From Calvatia gigantea (taxonomy: Eukaryota > Basidiomycota > Agaricomycetes > Agaricales > Lycoperdaceae), in assembly GCA_025093985.1 (NCBI GenBank), contig JACAAK010000011.1, positions 682,001 to 746,000 of the forward strand: a stretch of DNA of 64,000 nucleotides, read 5' to 3'. Under the pieces are notes generated by a model. That model worked only from the letters and a program-made list of their open reading frames with translations, made no database searches and was not told the DNA's origin. Shown here one piece after another: positions 34,359-45,585 of this stretch. How positions within the stretch are numbered: the stretch's first letter is position 1; every line of letters begins with the position of its first letter. Made by a program: the position numbers and the translations under genes.

Positions 34359-36949
34359 TCAGGAATATCGTGCCTAATCAGAACGGAACATTGAACATCA
34401 TGGCTGGGTCGACATTTATGAGCAGGAGTACTTACGCGGATATTCCGACCCTTGTACTGCAAAAGAGGGATGGTGAGGATGAACAGTCCGGCGACGGTTC
34501 TACGGGGGTCAGATATCTCTCTATAAAATACAACAGAGGATACCTACCCTGCTTCAGATCCAAGCGTTTGAAGTGCCCCATGTTTCTCTGCCCACAGCAC
34601 CTGATAATAAGCAACGCTGAACCCTGCAAATAATACTCAACCCCGAATTATCACCTCAGGCTTAATAGGGGACATACCGCCTAACACCCGAACCAAGTTC
34701 AACAATGCACTAATTTCGCCTCGCTTGTGTGGGAAGCAGTCATTGCAATAAGCATCTGTACCAGATTCATTAATCGAATGAATCGAAACCCCATGCCCCA
34801 CTCACAGACAGCCACCGTAATCACAAGCACCGATATCTGTGCGATAGCCCACCCGACGATAAACACAGGTATTGGAAGGCGGTCTTGGATGGAAACGCCG
34901 AGCATAACGAAACCAACAATGTATAAGACGATACCAAAGTAACACGTCCTAGTCGAGGGTGAGCCATACGTGTTCAACCTAATGAACCTACATACCATAA
35001 ACGAGATTCAGCCTCGAAAACACCATGATTCCTCCTGATAGTGAAATTCATCACCCAATCGTTCAAGTAACGACCAATAATTTCTCCAAAGACAACGGCG
35101 ATCTAGTTGGTTCAGAAAAAATCAATTCTCGCCCTTGGGGTACTTACAACAGGAGTGGCATAGATTCCTGACGCTGTTATCGGACCGTAACCTAACCCAA
35201 CAGGAGGATGACCCTGAAGGAACAGTGTGTTGGTCACCTTGTTTTTGCAACATCAATACGGGTAGGTCAGGTGGACAGTATGGCGAAGAATTACGTTGAT
35301 TCCGATCCCGAACCCGAACACGGCCGCCTGGAGGTGGCTCAGTGCATTCCACGAAACAGCCTCGGAAATACTTACCTCAAATAACAGAATCAAAAACATA
35401 TGAGGCCTCCAAGCGACGTCGATGGGCGCTATGAAGGCTTCCTTCCATGTTGGCTCTCGCCTCATATTTTTGAAACCCGTTATTCCGGCCAAGGCCCAAA
35501 TACGGTCCTTGACACCTGCCGTCGTTACCTCCTTCTTGACGGCGTGGTCGGCGCGGCGATCATACATGCTGGTAAACGCGTGGGTTAGTGGATGTCACGG
35601 TGCTACTGCTTTAAAGTGCTTACGATTCTTTCATAAGGAAAACGATTAGGGCGAGAACGAACAAGCCATAAAAACAACCAATCCAGTAGGCCCATCTCCA
35701 ACTGGCGCGGGCAACGAGGAAACCGAAGACAAAGGGGGATAAGTGTGGAGCCAGGATAACTCCCATGGTCCAAATATTGATCTAATACTTCTTAGCGACA
35801 AAGAAAACGCTGGCGGTGCGACAGAAGAGAAAATTTACCATGCGTGCTTGGAGATGGAATGGGAATATGTCGGCGATCGTGTACAGTCCCTGGTTATACA
35901 TCAATACCCAGCGCGGGGCTGTAAGTCAAGATCACCTACAGTAACTTGGGGACACGTCCTTGGGCGAATATAATACAGCAGATGAAAGACTTATGTGGAC
36001 ATGAATCTTACCCGAAGAATCCTGTTAGGCATCGCATTCCTACCGCGTCTCATGTCAGCCTAAGATGTGGTGGAGAATGCGCTCAGGATTTACCAGCAAA
36101 TACGCGGATATTAGGTGCGAAAGCCGTCCCCACTAAGAATCCCAATGCCAAAACCTGCGGGTCCTTGAGTTGGAAAGTAATTTATGCGGTACAAAGTCCA
36201 CATACCTGGGTCCAAAATAGGATAGCCAATCGACCATATTTTTGCATGAGCATAACGAAGAATATACCACCCCAACCTGCAACCTATGAGTACGCGAGGG
36301 TACACCGAACGCAATGAGATGAACTCTACCTATTAAAAACAAGCTCCAGCTTCAAGTCGCGTGAGTCAAACCAAGCAGGAATAAGGGGGTCATGAAGCTT
36401 ACTTGGAAGTCAGATTGTTGATATGTCCAGTCGTCGTCTTGAACTCCTTGGCAAGGGCGAATACGGAGGCGATCCCTTGAAATGGGAGAACATACTGAGA
36501 AGTGTATCATAGACCAGGGACTGAAGTTTACCAATTCCAGAGTCAAAATCAGGTACAACAGCGGCAAGGGTAATAATGAAGAGTTGCAAGTACTTTTGCT
36601 TGTCGGTCCACTGAAGTATCGTAAGCGCACCAGTACAGTAAGTCGGAGGATGCACACACGTTCTGGGGGTCGGCGGGATCCTCCGTTGGTTGCGGCCAGA
36701 GGACCTTTCGACCATCCTTTGTCAACTTGAGCTTCGAGGAGATTTCGGGACCAAATTCTTTCCTCGCTTCGCTGGGTGCTTGTGTTGGTAAGGAGGTTTA
36801 TTCTTTGATTGACCGAACACGTACTCCGGATCAAGCACCAATCGACCAGCATACTCTTCGTGGTATGTGTAGATGTCAATCGCCTTCGTCAGCTCCAACG
36901 ATTTACTAACACTTCCTCGGCCTTCCTCTCCTTGAGCTCGTGCTGCCAT
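34359..36949 (-). CDS. Major facilitator superfamily transporter, 20 exons
   Basis: Model: complement(34359-34373, 34436-34499, 34548-34623, 34678-34755, 34806-34948, 34996-35102, 35148-35237, 35295-35327, 35376-35568, 35624-35781, 35839-35889, 35940-35958, 36012-36039, 36094-36154, 36206-36276, 36330-36349, 36403-36475, 36532-36610, 36660-36771, 36825-36949), 531 aa. Every junction closes in frame. Landmarks: VLWPQPTEDPADPQN, VVPDFDSGIGIASVFALAK, NNLTSNWSLFLIGWGGIF, LTGFFGTCPQVTGLYTIADI, LVARASWRWAYWIGCFYG, GIYATPVIAVVFGEIIGRYL, CNDCFPHKRGEISALLNLVR. About 12 membrane helices are expected. It should be a plasma-membrane secondary transporter; the substrate cannot be told from sequence. Several exons are only 15-33 nt. 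It lies tail to tail with GAD. Confidence 0.9.
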
Positions 36950-37426
36950 GGAGTATGGTGGCGTAGCGTAAACGCGATTTTGGAACCACGGATTGGGAGG
37001 AGACTTCTGCGGGGCAGATCTGGGGGTTCTGGGGTTGCAGCTATTCTTATTTCCCCAGACTTATTTTGAGGTTCTCATGCTGCGGGTAGGTACCGCACAC
37101 ATTTGGTTCTAAAGGCATCCCGATTTGCATTTCAGGTAGGTACAACGTGCGGCAAAAATGAAAGGATTGGGTACATATTGTCTGGCGGGTGTCCGGAACG
37201 ATTGTGTTCTCCCATTCGGTCCCACGAATCCGCTCTTTCAGATAGGCACATGATGTTTGGGGTAAAGTGTTTATTAGGATCACATACAACATAAGTCATA
37301 GCATGACATCATAAACAGGCGGGGTAGGAAAAAATAAGTCAGTACCTACTTCATTCCGGAGAAAAGTTATTTAACATCTACTTACGTTATTGGGGTGCTA
37401 ATCCGAATACAAGAACAGGATAAGTA
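36950..37426. other. Intergenic, MFS promoter region
   Basis: No coding signal. It holds the upstream region of the MFS gene and the 3' flank of the J-like gene, both on the minus strand. Confidence 0.55.
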
Positions 37427-39293
37427 TCAAGAACGCGGAAGTTCTAACAAGTATTTTCCAATAATTTCAATACCCTCCGACAATGCTGCACGATCCTCAG
37501 GAATGAACTTCTCTAGAACCGAAGCCATCTTATCCGGATGCCACCTTCTTAGTTCATCCTGCATATGCTTCCTAAGTGACTTTGCTCTCATGCGGTCGGG
37601 GTGAAGTATAAACACTTGGATAGCCTCGGGGGTAAACTGATCAAGCTGATCTTTGGACACATCGAAAAAGACAGGCCAAGGCATTTGATCGAATGTCGCG
37701 CTACCGTCAACTAGAGCACCACATCTTAGCAGAGCCCAACCTTCATTATAACGCGCAATGCGCTCAGCGTCAGTTCGAGGCCTTCTGACAGGCAGGAACT
37801 TAAAATGGAAATGCGACGGGGATGATGGAGGGGGCATGGAGGGGTCCAGTGTGGAGGCAGAGGAGGGAGGTGGCATATTGGGGGATGGTTGTTCAGAGAT
37901 GGGAGGAGATGGCTTCGTGGAGATGGGAGGGGGTGTGTCATGGCGGGGAGGGGAAGGTGAGTGGTTCTCAGGAGGCGGCGGTGAGACGCTGGGGGGCCAA
38001 AGATCCGCTGGTAAGTCATAATAGGTTTGGAAGGTTTTCCAGGCGGCATAAAAGTCTTGGTCATTCTGCTCCATAGCCGATTGAAGGACACCCAAAAGCT
38101 CATCAAAGCGCTTTGCTGCCTCATCCTGGGCAGACCAGGCGGCTCGAAATTCTTCTTCCAGAACCTCTTTCTTGGCTGGATAGTGACTCCGCTCCCGCTC
38201 CAATTCCTCGAGTTTCCTACGGAGGCGGCCAATGGCATCATCGAGATCCTCTACTGTCTTAATCTTTTCATGAACCGATTGCACTAACTTTTTTTGTTCG
38301 TCGAGTTCTCGTTTGCAAATATCTTCGAGATATTGCACGCCTTGAGCAAAGTACCCATCGTGAATATCCCGCCCGCTATCAGCATCCGCCACATCATTGG
38401 TACTCGGAGGGGTGTCAGTTCCTTCTCCTTCCGCCACGAGCCGCTCTGCAACTTCCCGAAGTGTGGCCACATATCCTTTCAGGAAAATTTCTTCGTTCCA
38501 AATTCCCCCAGATTCTTCAGTGCGTATTCTGGCATAATTAAGGAGCTCGAGTATCTTCGCTTCAACACGCGGGTCGCGCGGCCCTGGTTCTTGCTCGTAC
38601 GCCCCTGAGACCCCCCTCTCCTGGTACACCTGTCCCGATAACATGGTACGCCTAGATGCCTTCTTTTTGACCCATCTCGGAACTTCCAAGGAAGATGGGC
38701 CATTAATGTCGAAGCGAGCATAAGGGTGATGGCGAATGTTAGCGAAGGCGCTAGAACCAGCCGAGGCCTGAAAGTCGGGATTTTCAGGTTGGAAGGCCTC
38801 GCGGGGCTGCTCTTGTTGTCCGGGCTCAGGGGTGACGGGAGGTTGGCAAAAGAGTAGAGTTTGGTGGGTCGGGGTAGGGGATCGCATGACATGGTCGTTG
38901 ATTGCGTCTGCTTGCTTGCGACAGTTGCGCTTCACCTCGTCCTGTTGGGATCCGTGGTGTTGGTTCAAAATGTGCAACAAGGCTACCTCGTGGGCTGTGA
39001 GGTACTGAGGATCTTTGGTAATAAGGCTCTGAGCGAAAACTCTAAGCTGGTCCCAAACCCCAACACACATATCTATGCAACGTAAAGTAATAGTTAGGAA
39101 GTGTCCATAGATCGGGACAGATAGGCTTACCAGGAGGGGGTGAGCAATCTTTCATTGTGACGTCTTCATCAATTACACAATTAAGGGAAGGGAACGGCAG
39201 GGCTGGAATACGTGGGCCTTCAAAAAAAGAGGGGATACTTGAACAATTGACGGCAGCTTGGACCCATTGAGCAAATCCGGCAAATCCAGCCAT
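37427..39293 (-). CDS. Coiled-coil protein with a C-terminal J-domain-like segment (602 aa)
   Basis: Model: complement(37427-39072, 39131-39293), one 58-bp intron. The N-terminus is short and uncharacterised. The middle holds a charged helical stretch likely to form a coiled coil (DAIGRLRRKLEELERE, KEVLEEEFRAAWSAQDEAA), then a Pro/Ser-rich linker. The last 110 residues carry TFDQMPWPVFF, QVFILHPDRMRAKSLRKHMQ and DELRRWHPDKMASVLEKF. Such segments occur in many Agaricomycete proteins and resemble the J-like C-terminus of NFKBIL1-type proteins. The WHPDK recalls the HPD of J domains, but the rest of a J domain is not evident. Function unknown. Confidence 0.8.
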
Positions 39294-39924
39294 TGTAAGA
39301 TAAGATGAAGCGATCTCGGTAGGTGGTAAATGGCGAAAGAAAGATTTCAGGTTGAATAATTCCGGGTGTCTGGATGGCGGGGGTGAGAATACCTTTATAC
39401 GATCCCGTCCAAATGAGCATATTGAACATAACGGTGCGTTTTTCATGGCGGATGCTCAAAGGAACGACATTAGGGGTGGCCTTGACACCTAAGCGCCGCC
39501 ACCGGAGACCATATAAGGCAATATACCACAGTCCAGTCCGCCGTGTCCTCTAATGTGCGTTAACCACCTCTGATAGACCGGTTTGATGGAGGAGGATAGG
39601 GCCGGTCAATGTTAGGTTGGCACAGCTTGACAATTCGGCGAAGTAGAAAAGAGGAGTGAGATGATCGTTGTTGTGAACATCCTATTGAGCCACTCTGCAA
39701 CATCGCAACTCGTTTGTCAAAGCAGCGGTCCATCTCGGATCGTTAGGTCAAAGCACAGCCGCCAAGGTAATTGGAAACGCAGTCTCCGCGCATACCCCCA
39801 AAAAAACAAGAGCGCCAACCACGAATAAAAGCCACCGGTCAGGGAAAACGGCGTTCCATCTACCGAATGCGTCCGCATTTATTTCCCGTCTTCACCGTTC
39901 TTTCTGTAATCCGTATCATCTGTC
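39294..39924. other. Divergent promoter region between the J-like gene and small gene B
   Basis: A 631-bp head-to-head spacer. AATAAAAG at about 39822 may serve the plus-strand gene. Nothing else recognised. Confidence 0.5.
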
Positions 39925-40557
39925 ATGGTCACCACTCGCTCCCAAGCACGTCAAGTTCAGCGAGAACCACTTGCCACAGACCGAAAAATTGATCTTGACA
40001 TTGACGTCGGTGGCGGCATCGCACTTGTCGTGACTGTGCCCTCCGCGACTGGAAAGGGCACCCATACACAGTGGATATCCCTGAAGGTCCCGCAAAGAGA
40101 GTTACATGAGTTACTCCCGCGTTTGGAGTTGAAAGAGCCAGGAAATTCGCAATGTTCTTCACCTATCAAGTCGCAGATTCCAGATGATGAATCGCCCAGA
40201 ATTACGACAGGCTGGTTCCGAACGGAAGAGTATGAATATTCGACTCCAAAGTCTTCCCCTCCCGTGACTCCCTCTGCGCCAAAGCGGCCCACTCGTAGGC
40301 CTCCAACTCCTGTCACTCCCGTCAGGGCAGCGTTGATGCCTAAAGGCGAGAACGAGAAATACGACGAATGCTTGGAAGAGGCCGCACGAAAGCTTTTAGA
40401 GGCACGCTTGAAGAAGGAGGAAAAAAGGACACGCCGCCAACAGAACATGAAGAGAGTTCGGAAGTTTGCCAAGGAGAGTAGGCCGGACCTACTGCGCGAA
40501 GTCGAAGAAGAAACTGTGCAGGTTGATCTGAGGGAAGAATATGATCCATTCCTCTAG
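39925..40557 (+). CDS. Small intronless hypothetical protein, family member B (210 aa)
   Basis: A single exon. The N-terminal region has the same pattern as the gene at 30097: a TRS start, two hydrophobic strands (IDLDIDVGGGIALVVTVPS) and ATGKGTHTQW. A Pro/Ser linker (SSPPVTPSAPKRPTRRP) follows, then a long basic-acidic helix (LEEAARKLLEARLKKEEKRT) ending in EEYDPFL. The helix may be a coiled coil. No known family comes to mind. Being intronless and sharing the GTHTxW motif with a neighbour 10 kb away, it looks like a lineage-specific duplicate. Function unknown. Confidence 0.7.
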   Translation: MVTTRSQARQVQREPLATDRKIDLDIDVGGGIALVVTVPSATGKGTHTQWISLKVPQRELHELLPRLELKEPGNSQCSSPIKSQIPDDESPRITTGWFRTEEYEYSTPKSSPPVTPSAPKRPTRRPPTPVTPVRAALMPKGENEKYDECLEEAARKLLEARLKKEEKRTRRQQNMKRVRKFAKESRPDLLREVEEETVQVDLREEYDPFL

Positions 40558-40896
40558 AGGGCTCTACTATCATGGACTTGTGTTGGGTACTTATTGTTTA
40601 CTTATTGTACACCGACATCATGATGAACATGCAAACTGAGTGTTAGCAAACTGTTCGGGGATTGGATTACCTTACATAAGCCAATCCTTTTAAACAATCT
40701 CAGATCGAAGGGCGCCAATTAAGGGGTACCTGGTAATCAAGGCAATAAACGAACATACAGTATATATCAGTATATATCTTGGCAAGAGGTCAAGTGAACA
40801 CTCGGATAAATATGTGATGAAGAAAGAGGAGCCGTAAAATCGCAAACGGGGACGACAATTGGAATTTTGAGATTTGTTGGTAAGTAGTTGGCATTG
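40558..40896. other. Convergent 3' intergenic region
   Basis: Presumed 3'UTRs of gene B and the F-box-like gene. A short direct doublet AGTATATATC/AGTATATATC lies near 40759-40779. Confidence 0.5.
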
Positions 40897-42332
40897 TTAG
40901 GCTAGGATCACCTTTACCCGCACACCTTTCAATGACGAGCGGAGCCTTTTGACCAGCTGCTTGAATTCCGGCAAATCCTGGCGGGGGTAGCGAATTTCCT
41001 CGCCCGGCTCCGGGCAATCCCAAACGGTCCGGGTTTCAAATTTGAGGTATCGAAGACCGGTGAGTCGTTCTCGAATCAGCTTCCCCAAGATTTCCATGAA
41101 ATTGTCAAATCGACGGAGCATATGTCTCTCAACATGTTTTCGGCTGGACTCATGGTAGATTACCCAAGATATGTCAAGTTTTTCAAGCCGCTTTGGGGAA
41201 GGAAGGTCTTGCAGAAACTGGAAGAACCACTCTTTTGCTGCGGCAAGCGTGAATAACTCGGCGGTCGGACAACTGTACAGCATGGTCAATCTGCGAAGGC
41301 GAACCAGAGTCTCCGTCGCGTCCGGTGAGATACCATAACCCATCTCCGTTTCGTCTATTTAATTGTCGCCGTCAGTACCAATCTGATCCCTCCAAACTCC
41401 AGAACTCACCTGCCAAGTCGTTCAAACCGCAGGGTTAGGTCAACCACAGGTGCTCCACAACGCCGCAGCAAACCATCCACGTTGTTTCCTTCATCTAATT
41501 CTACATCTGTATATGAGAGACAGAGCCTGGAAAGCTGGTCCAGCTGAGCGAGGCCACACCATTCCTTGTCGTCCACCACCATTCTCTCCTCGCCTTCTTC
41601 CTCGCCCCTCTCATCTTTTTCTTCTCCCTCCTCGCCCTCCTCATGTTCTTCCTCCTCGCCCTCCTCCTCGCCCTCCTGGCCCCCCAGAAGGCATAGAAAC
41701 AAGTCTATAGTTCTACCGCCTTCAAGGGTCAAGTCTCTCAACCGTAATGGACGCTTCTCAGGAAGATCCATAGGTGGCCCCGGAAGGTATCTGAACGACG
41801 GCACGACCTCTCTGCCGCACGGTTCAGGGTGATGAAAGGTCAGAGTCTTCACACTGGGGCAATAACGAAGCAATATGAGCGGGAAGCCCTCCCAAGAATC
41901 GTTTGGAAAGATAGTCAATCGTTCAAAGGAAGGCTTGCTGAGTATTTCGAGAAGCCCCTCGAGTGCGGCAGTTGAGAGGACGCTCCAGCGGAGCCTGTGG
42001 ATACAGAGTGACCCGATCCGACTGAGCCCATGGAGGAATACAGGAAAATTGGCATGAACCCGTCCCACCGGTTTGCGCACTGGTCCGCGCCCAGCTATGA
42101 AAGTCAATGACCGGATGTGTTGCCAGAGATGTTCTCCTTGATCGTAAATGGGATGGTACTCGCCCGGGTCGACGTTCATTGCTTTGAAGAGGTACCTCTG
42201 GCACGGATCAGCCCACCTGAGGGAGATGAGGGAAAATGATTTAAGGTCATTAGTCTTGGCGTTCTTGACAATTTTGTCTATGAGTTCTACGGGAATCCTA
42301 GAAGCAGCAGAATAACTTTCGAGGGCCAGCAT
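40897..42332 (-). CDS. F-box/leucine-rich-repeat-like protein
   Basis: Model: complement(40897-41290, 41410-42332), 438 aa with a 119-bp intron. The N-terminus has the Agaricomycete F-box pattern: RIPVELIDKIV, then SFSLISLRWADPCQRYLF. LRR-like strands follow (RLTIFPNDSWEG, VKTLTFHHPE, LRDLTLEGGRTIDLF), and a long Glu/Gly run interrupts the domain. Such proteins usually pair with SKP1 to select targets for ubiquitination. The frame stays open 78 codons upstream of the ATG, so an upstream exon is possible. A shorter intron ending near 41355 would add a protein-like segment (SPDATETLVRLRR) but leaves the frame off by one, so the C-terminal junction is unsure. Confidence 0.7.
41583..41693 (-). 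repeat. Degenerate CTC/TCC tract coding a Glu/Gly-rich run
   Basis: A low-complexity pyrimidine tract on the plus strand that codes acidic repeats such as GEEEEHEEGEEGEE inside the F-box-like protein. Probably a length-variable acidic loop. Confidence 0.75.
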
Positions 42333-43704
42333 CGGGTGGGATTTATGAGAGGTTGGAAGGACGGGGAATAGTGTGGCTTTGCTTGCCCGAAATTTTATAT
42401 CCTGAGGGGTGGCATTGTTCACTGTGTCTGGAACGTAGGTAGTGGGTATTCGTGATGTGTGTGATGGCACGTCGTCCTTGGTGTAAAGACGTGCAATCCA
42501 GTTTTGGAACGCCGTACAAATTCGATGTCGATGCTGGGTCCATTTGAACTGAATGAGTTGGACCAATGAATGGTAGGGCCAATTGTGGTGGAAATTGTGT
42601 CAATGACCATTTCGCTCCCCCAACGATTGGTCTCTGTTTGTGCCACTGCAATTTGTCGAACCTTGGACCCACTCTACCAAGCAAAGATCGATCAGATACG
42701 GGCCGAATCTGCCAGCTCAGACCAGCGGGGTTCGTCTAAAAATACCAAAGTATATTGACGGGCGTCCATCATTGTCACCAAAAAGTTGCTGCGTGCATTG
42801 AACGGGGGCCAGGTAGTTACATCGCGCCTCCCAACCACTGGAGTTTCCCAGAGGGTTTCGAGTACATTCTGCGAGGTTGTTCGACGCCCGTTGCACATCG
42901 CCCATAGTGCAAGAGTATTTCCCGGCACCGTGCTTCTCGGTGGCCTCCTGGCGGAATATCTTTCCTGCCGCAAAAATATCCATTTTCCATACCTATTGTG
43001 GATCCGATCCCCAGCGTCATGGTGGCTATTTGTCACCCTCCTCGTGTTCGCTGGCCATTCACCATTGACCCACTGACATGACAGAATTCAAATTACACAT
43101 GACCATGCGCTGTTAGCTCCGTACCCCCTTCTGTAATCGCCAAGTGGCAAAAGGCTTTGCCTGCGACAAAAGGGCCTCCTGGGTGACCATCCCTTCTTTG
43201 TCCCTCTTTCGTTGTATTCCACACTTCGATGGTCCGCGGTAATTGTAAACGTATATTATCACGGCAAAAGAGGCCCGGCCTCGGGCCATGATTCGTCACC
43301 CACTCAACTCGATCTGTCTCCTCCGTTCATCCCCTTTCATCATCGGCGTTGACCGTTGTGGATGTGTTCCTCTCCTTAACCCGGTTCTTCAATGACTGTC
43401 GAAAGTCGGGTCTTGGCCGAGGCCCTGAGTCCGGGAGTTGATTCGAAAATTCGACCCCCAACCCAAACACCAGGATTCCTTGTCACCCGCCGCGAGTTTG
43501 CAAATGTGTCGACCTCCTAACATGGAGGGATTGAGGGCTTTGTTGAGGTCATCGCAAAGATCAAGCTCTTTGAAGGTGAAGATATATTCGACGGCGCTTG
43601 CGGCGCCTTGCATTCGTTACACTTACAGCTTGCTATTCAGCCTGTATCGGGCCATTACCCACACAGTAAAAGCGTCCACCACAAAATCAGTCAAACTACC
43701 AAAC
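42333..43704. other. Intergenic, no gene recognised
   Basis: Contains the upstream region of the F-box-like gene and the 3' flank of the NCS1 permease, both minus strand. Open frames here are short, overlap on both strands and show no known motif. Confidence 0.5.
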
Positions 43705-45585
43705 TCACAACCTTCCCATCCATTTGATTTCGATCCACCTAAACGAGAGATAAAAGATAGCGCTCGCTGCGAATGCGATCTCGAATCCAATATCGCCTGT
43801 TTTTGCGGCGATAGGTCCCACATACCACACCTGGTCCATGGCTGGTACTACAGGTCCGAACGCAAAGATCGCAGCCCCAACAGCTGGTATCCCAGTGGGC
43901 AGTAACCTGGGGGAATTCCAGGCCTCCGAGTTGTAAAGAGAAAATTTGCTTTTACGGAAGCACCAATGCTCAAGGAATATGATCGTCACATATGCACCAG
44001 CCCAATACCCGAGGAGACCTAGGAAATTAACAAGAGTGTCGTAGAATCTGTGCTGTCCGACAATGGCCAACGCAATTACGCTATTTTAAGTATGTTAGCT
44101 CGTTAAGTTAGCAATCAATCTGTGACCCACACAGCTGTACCGATCGTTGAGAAGATGTATCTTGGGATTTTGACGAAGAATTTCGAAAAGAGCTGCAGGT
44201 TTAGAGAGATAGAATAGAAGGACAGGGCGATATTGCCAATCACAGACAGACTGAGAAGGACGGTGAGGAACTTTCCGAAGCCATGTACTGGGCGAAGCAT
44301 AGCTTCCAGTAGGCCGCCGACATTGCCATTTGTGTAAGCCTGCTGCCAGAGTGGTACAGCAGGCGTAGATGCCACGACAGCCGCACCAGTACATTGGAGG
44401 AGGGTCCTATAAGAGGAGAATGGTTAGATTACAACCGGGGTGTTTACGGTGTCACTTGCAATGGGGAGAACGAGTCCCAGATATGTATACAAGAAGATTC
44501 TCCAACTGAACCTTGTTAGTTTGGGACGACTATTGAAGGAGTGAGTGCCCACCTCTTAACGTCCTCTCTGTAATAAATGGTGTAGTCGGCCCCAAGAGGT
44601 GCCCAAGCGATCGTAAAACCAGCCAAAGTCGCCGCAAATCTCAAAACTGCCTGTGGTGTCGCTGGTTCAGAAGTCGTGTCTCCCAAGTGTCTCCCACCCA
44701 AACCCAATGCGATGATAAATGTGAGGACGACCGGAAACCAAGCAATGCGCTCATACCAACTGAGTACGGCATGACCACAGAAGGAGACGAACAAAGAGAT
44801 GACGCCAATCACGACTATTCCTACCCTAGGGCGGTGGGTCCATAAAATTAATGAGCGCTTGGAGAAATCAAGATGACGTACGTCCAGCTGAGGTTTTCGT
44901 CTGACACACTAGCAAGGGCTTGACCACCAAGGATACAGTTGAGTATCGAGAAACCGCACATGCCAATGAGGTTCAGCACGACACACAGCAAAACTCCATA
45001 GTATCTAGTTAGGCGGTAAGGCGGAGGCTGTTGTCAATAAAAGGATGCAAACGTGCCCGAATGAATATCTTGAAATAACCATCTGCCTCATCCCTAGCTT
45101 GGGACCCCATGTCGTGCTGTACGAGCGGTCCACATGTCAGGACAACGAGAGTGCTAGAAGAAATGATACGCACGCAAATGCCGGCGCGAGGCAAAATACC
45201 AGATTAAAGAATAAAGACGTCAGGCATGAGTCTCTAATTTTCAACCCGAAGATGGCAGGCCCGAGTGTGCCTCCCGAGAATGACAAGATGTTGCAGTTCG
45301 CCGAAAACCATATGAAGAAGATTTTGTAGAACTGGGTATCCTGGCGCTCCTCTACTGGAATGGGCTTCACTCCTAAGTGATGGTAATTAAGCGATTCACG
45401 GTGATCAAGTACTCAAAAGAAGCACCTCTGGATTCCACACCAATCTCCTTCAGTTTCTGTCCCAATCTCCACCAACGAGACCTCGTAGTGATACCCCTTT
45501 CTACTCGCCCCGGATCATCCCACTCTTTATTCCTGTCCCCGCTTGTCGAGATTCGGAGGTGATCCTCAAGTTTTTCGGCTGACAT
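43705..45585 (-). CDS. NCS1-family purine-cytosine permease (FCY2-like), one unresolved splice
   Basis: Exons: 45426-45585, 45174-45372, 45057-45116, 44882-45004, 44553-44825, 44456-44505, 44131-44406, 43705-44080; about 505 aa. Landmarks: FYKIFFIWFSANCNILSFSG, LGPAIFGL, TTWGPKLGMRQMVISRYSFG, YYGVLLCVVLNLIGMCGFSI, WYERIAWFPVV, FAATLAGFTIAWAPLGADYT, NVGGLLEAML, FYDTLVNFLGLLGYWAGAYV and VGPIAAKTGDIGFE. It should import cytosine, purines or related bases across the plasma membrane with about 12 helices. Two oddities: the intron at 45005-45056 closes only as GC-AG (giving SFGYYGV), and the 44456/44406 junction is one base short in every GT-AG or GC-AG option, so a frameshift is possible. Confidence 0.88.
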
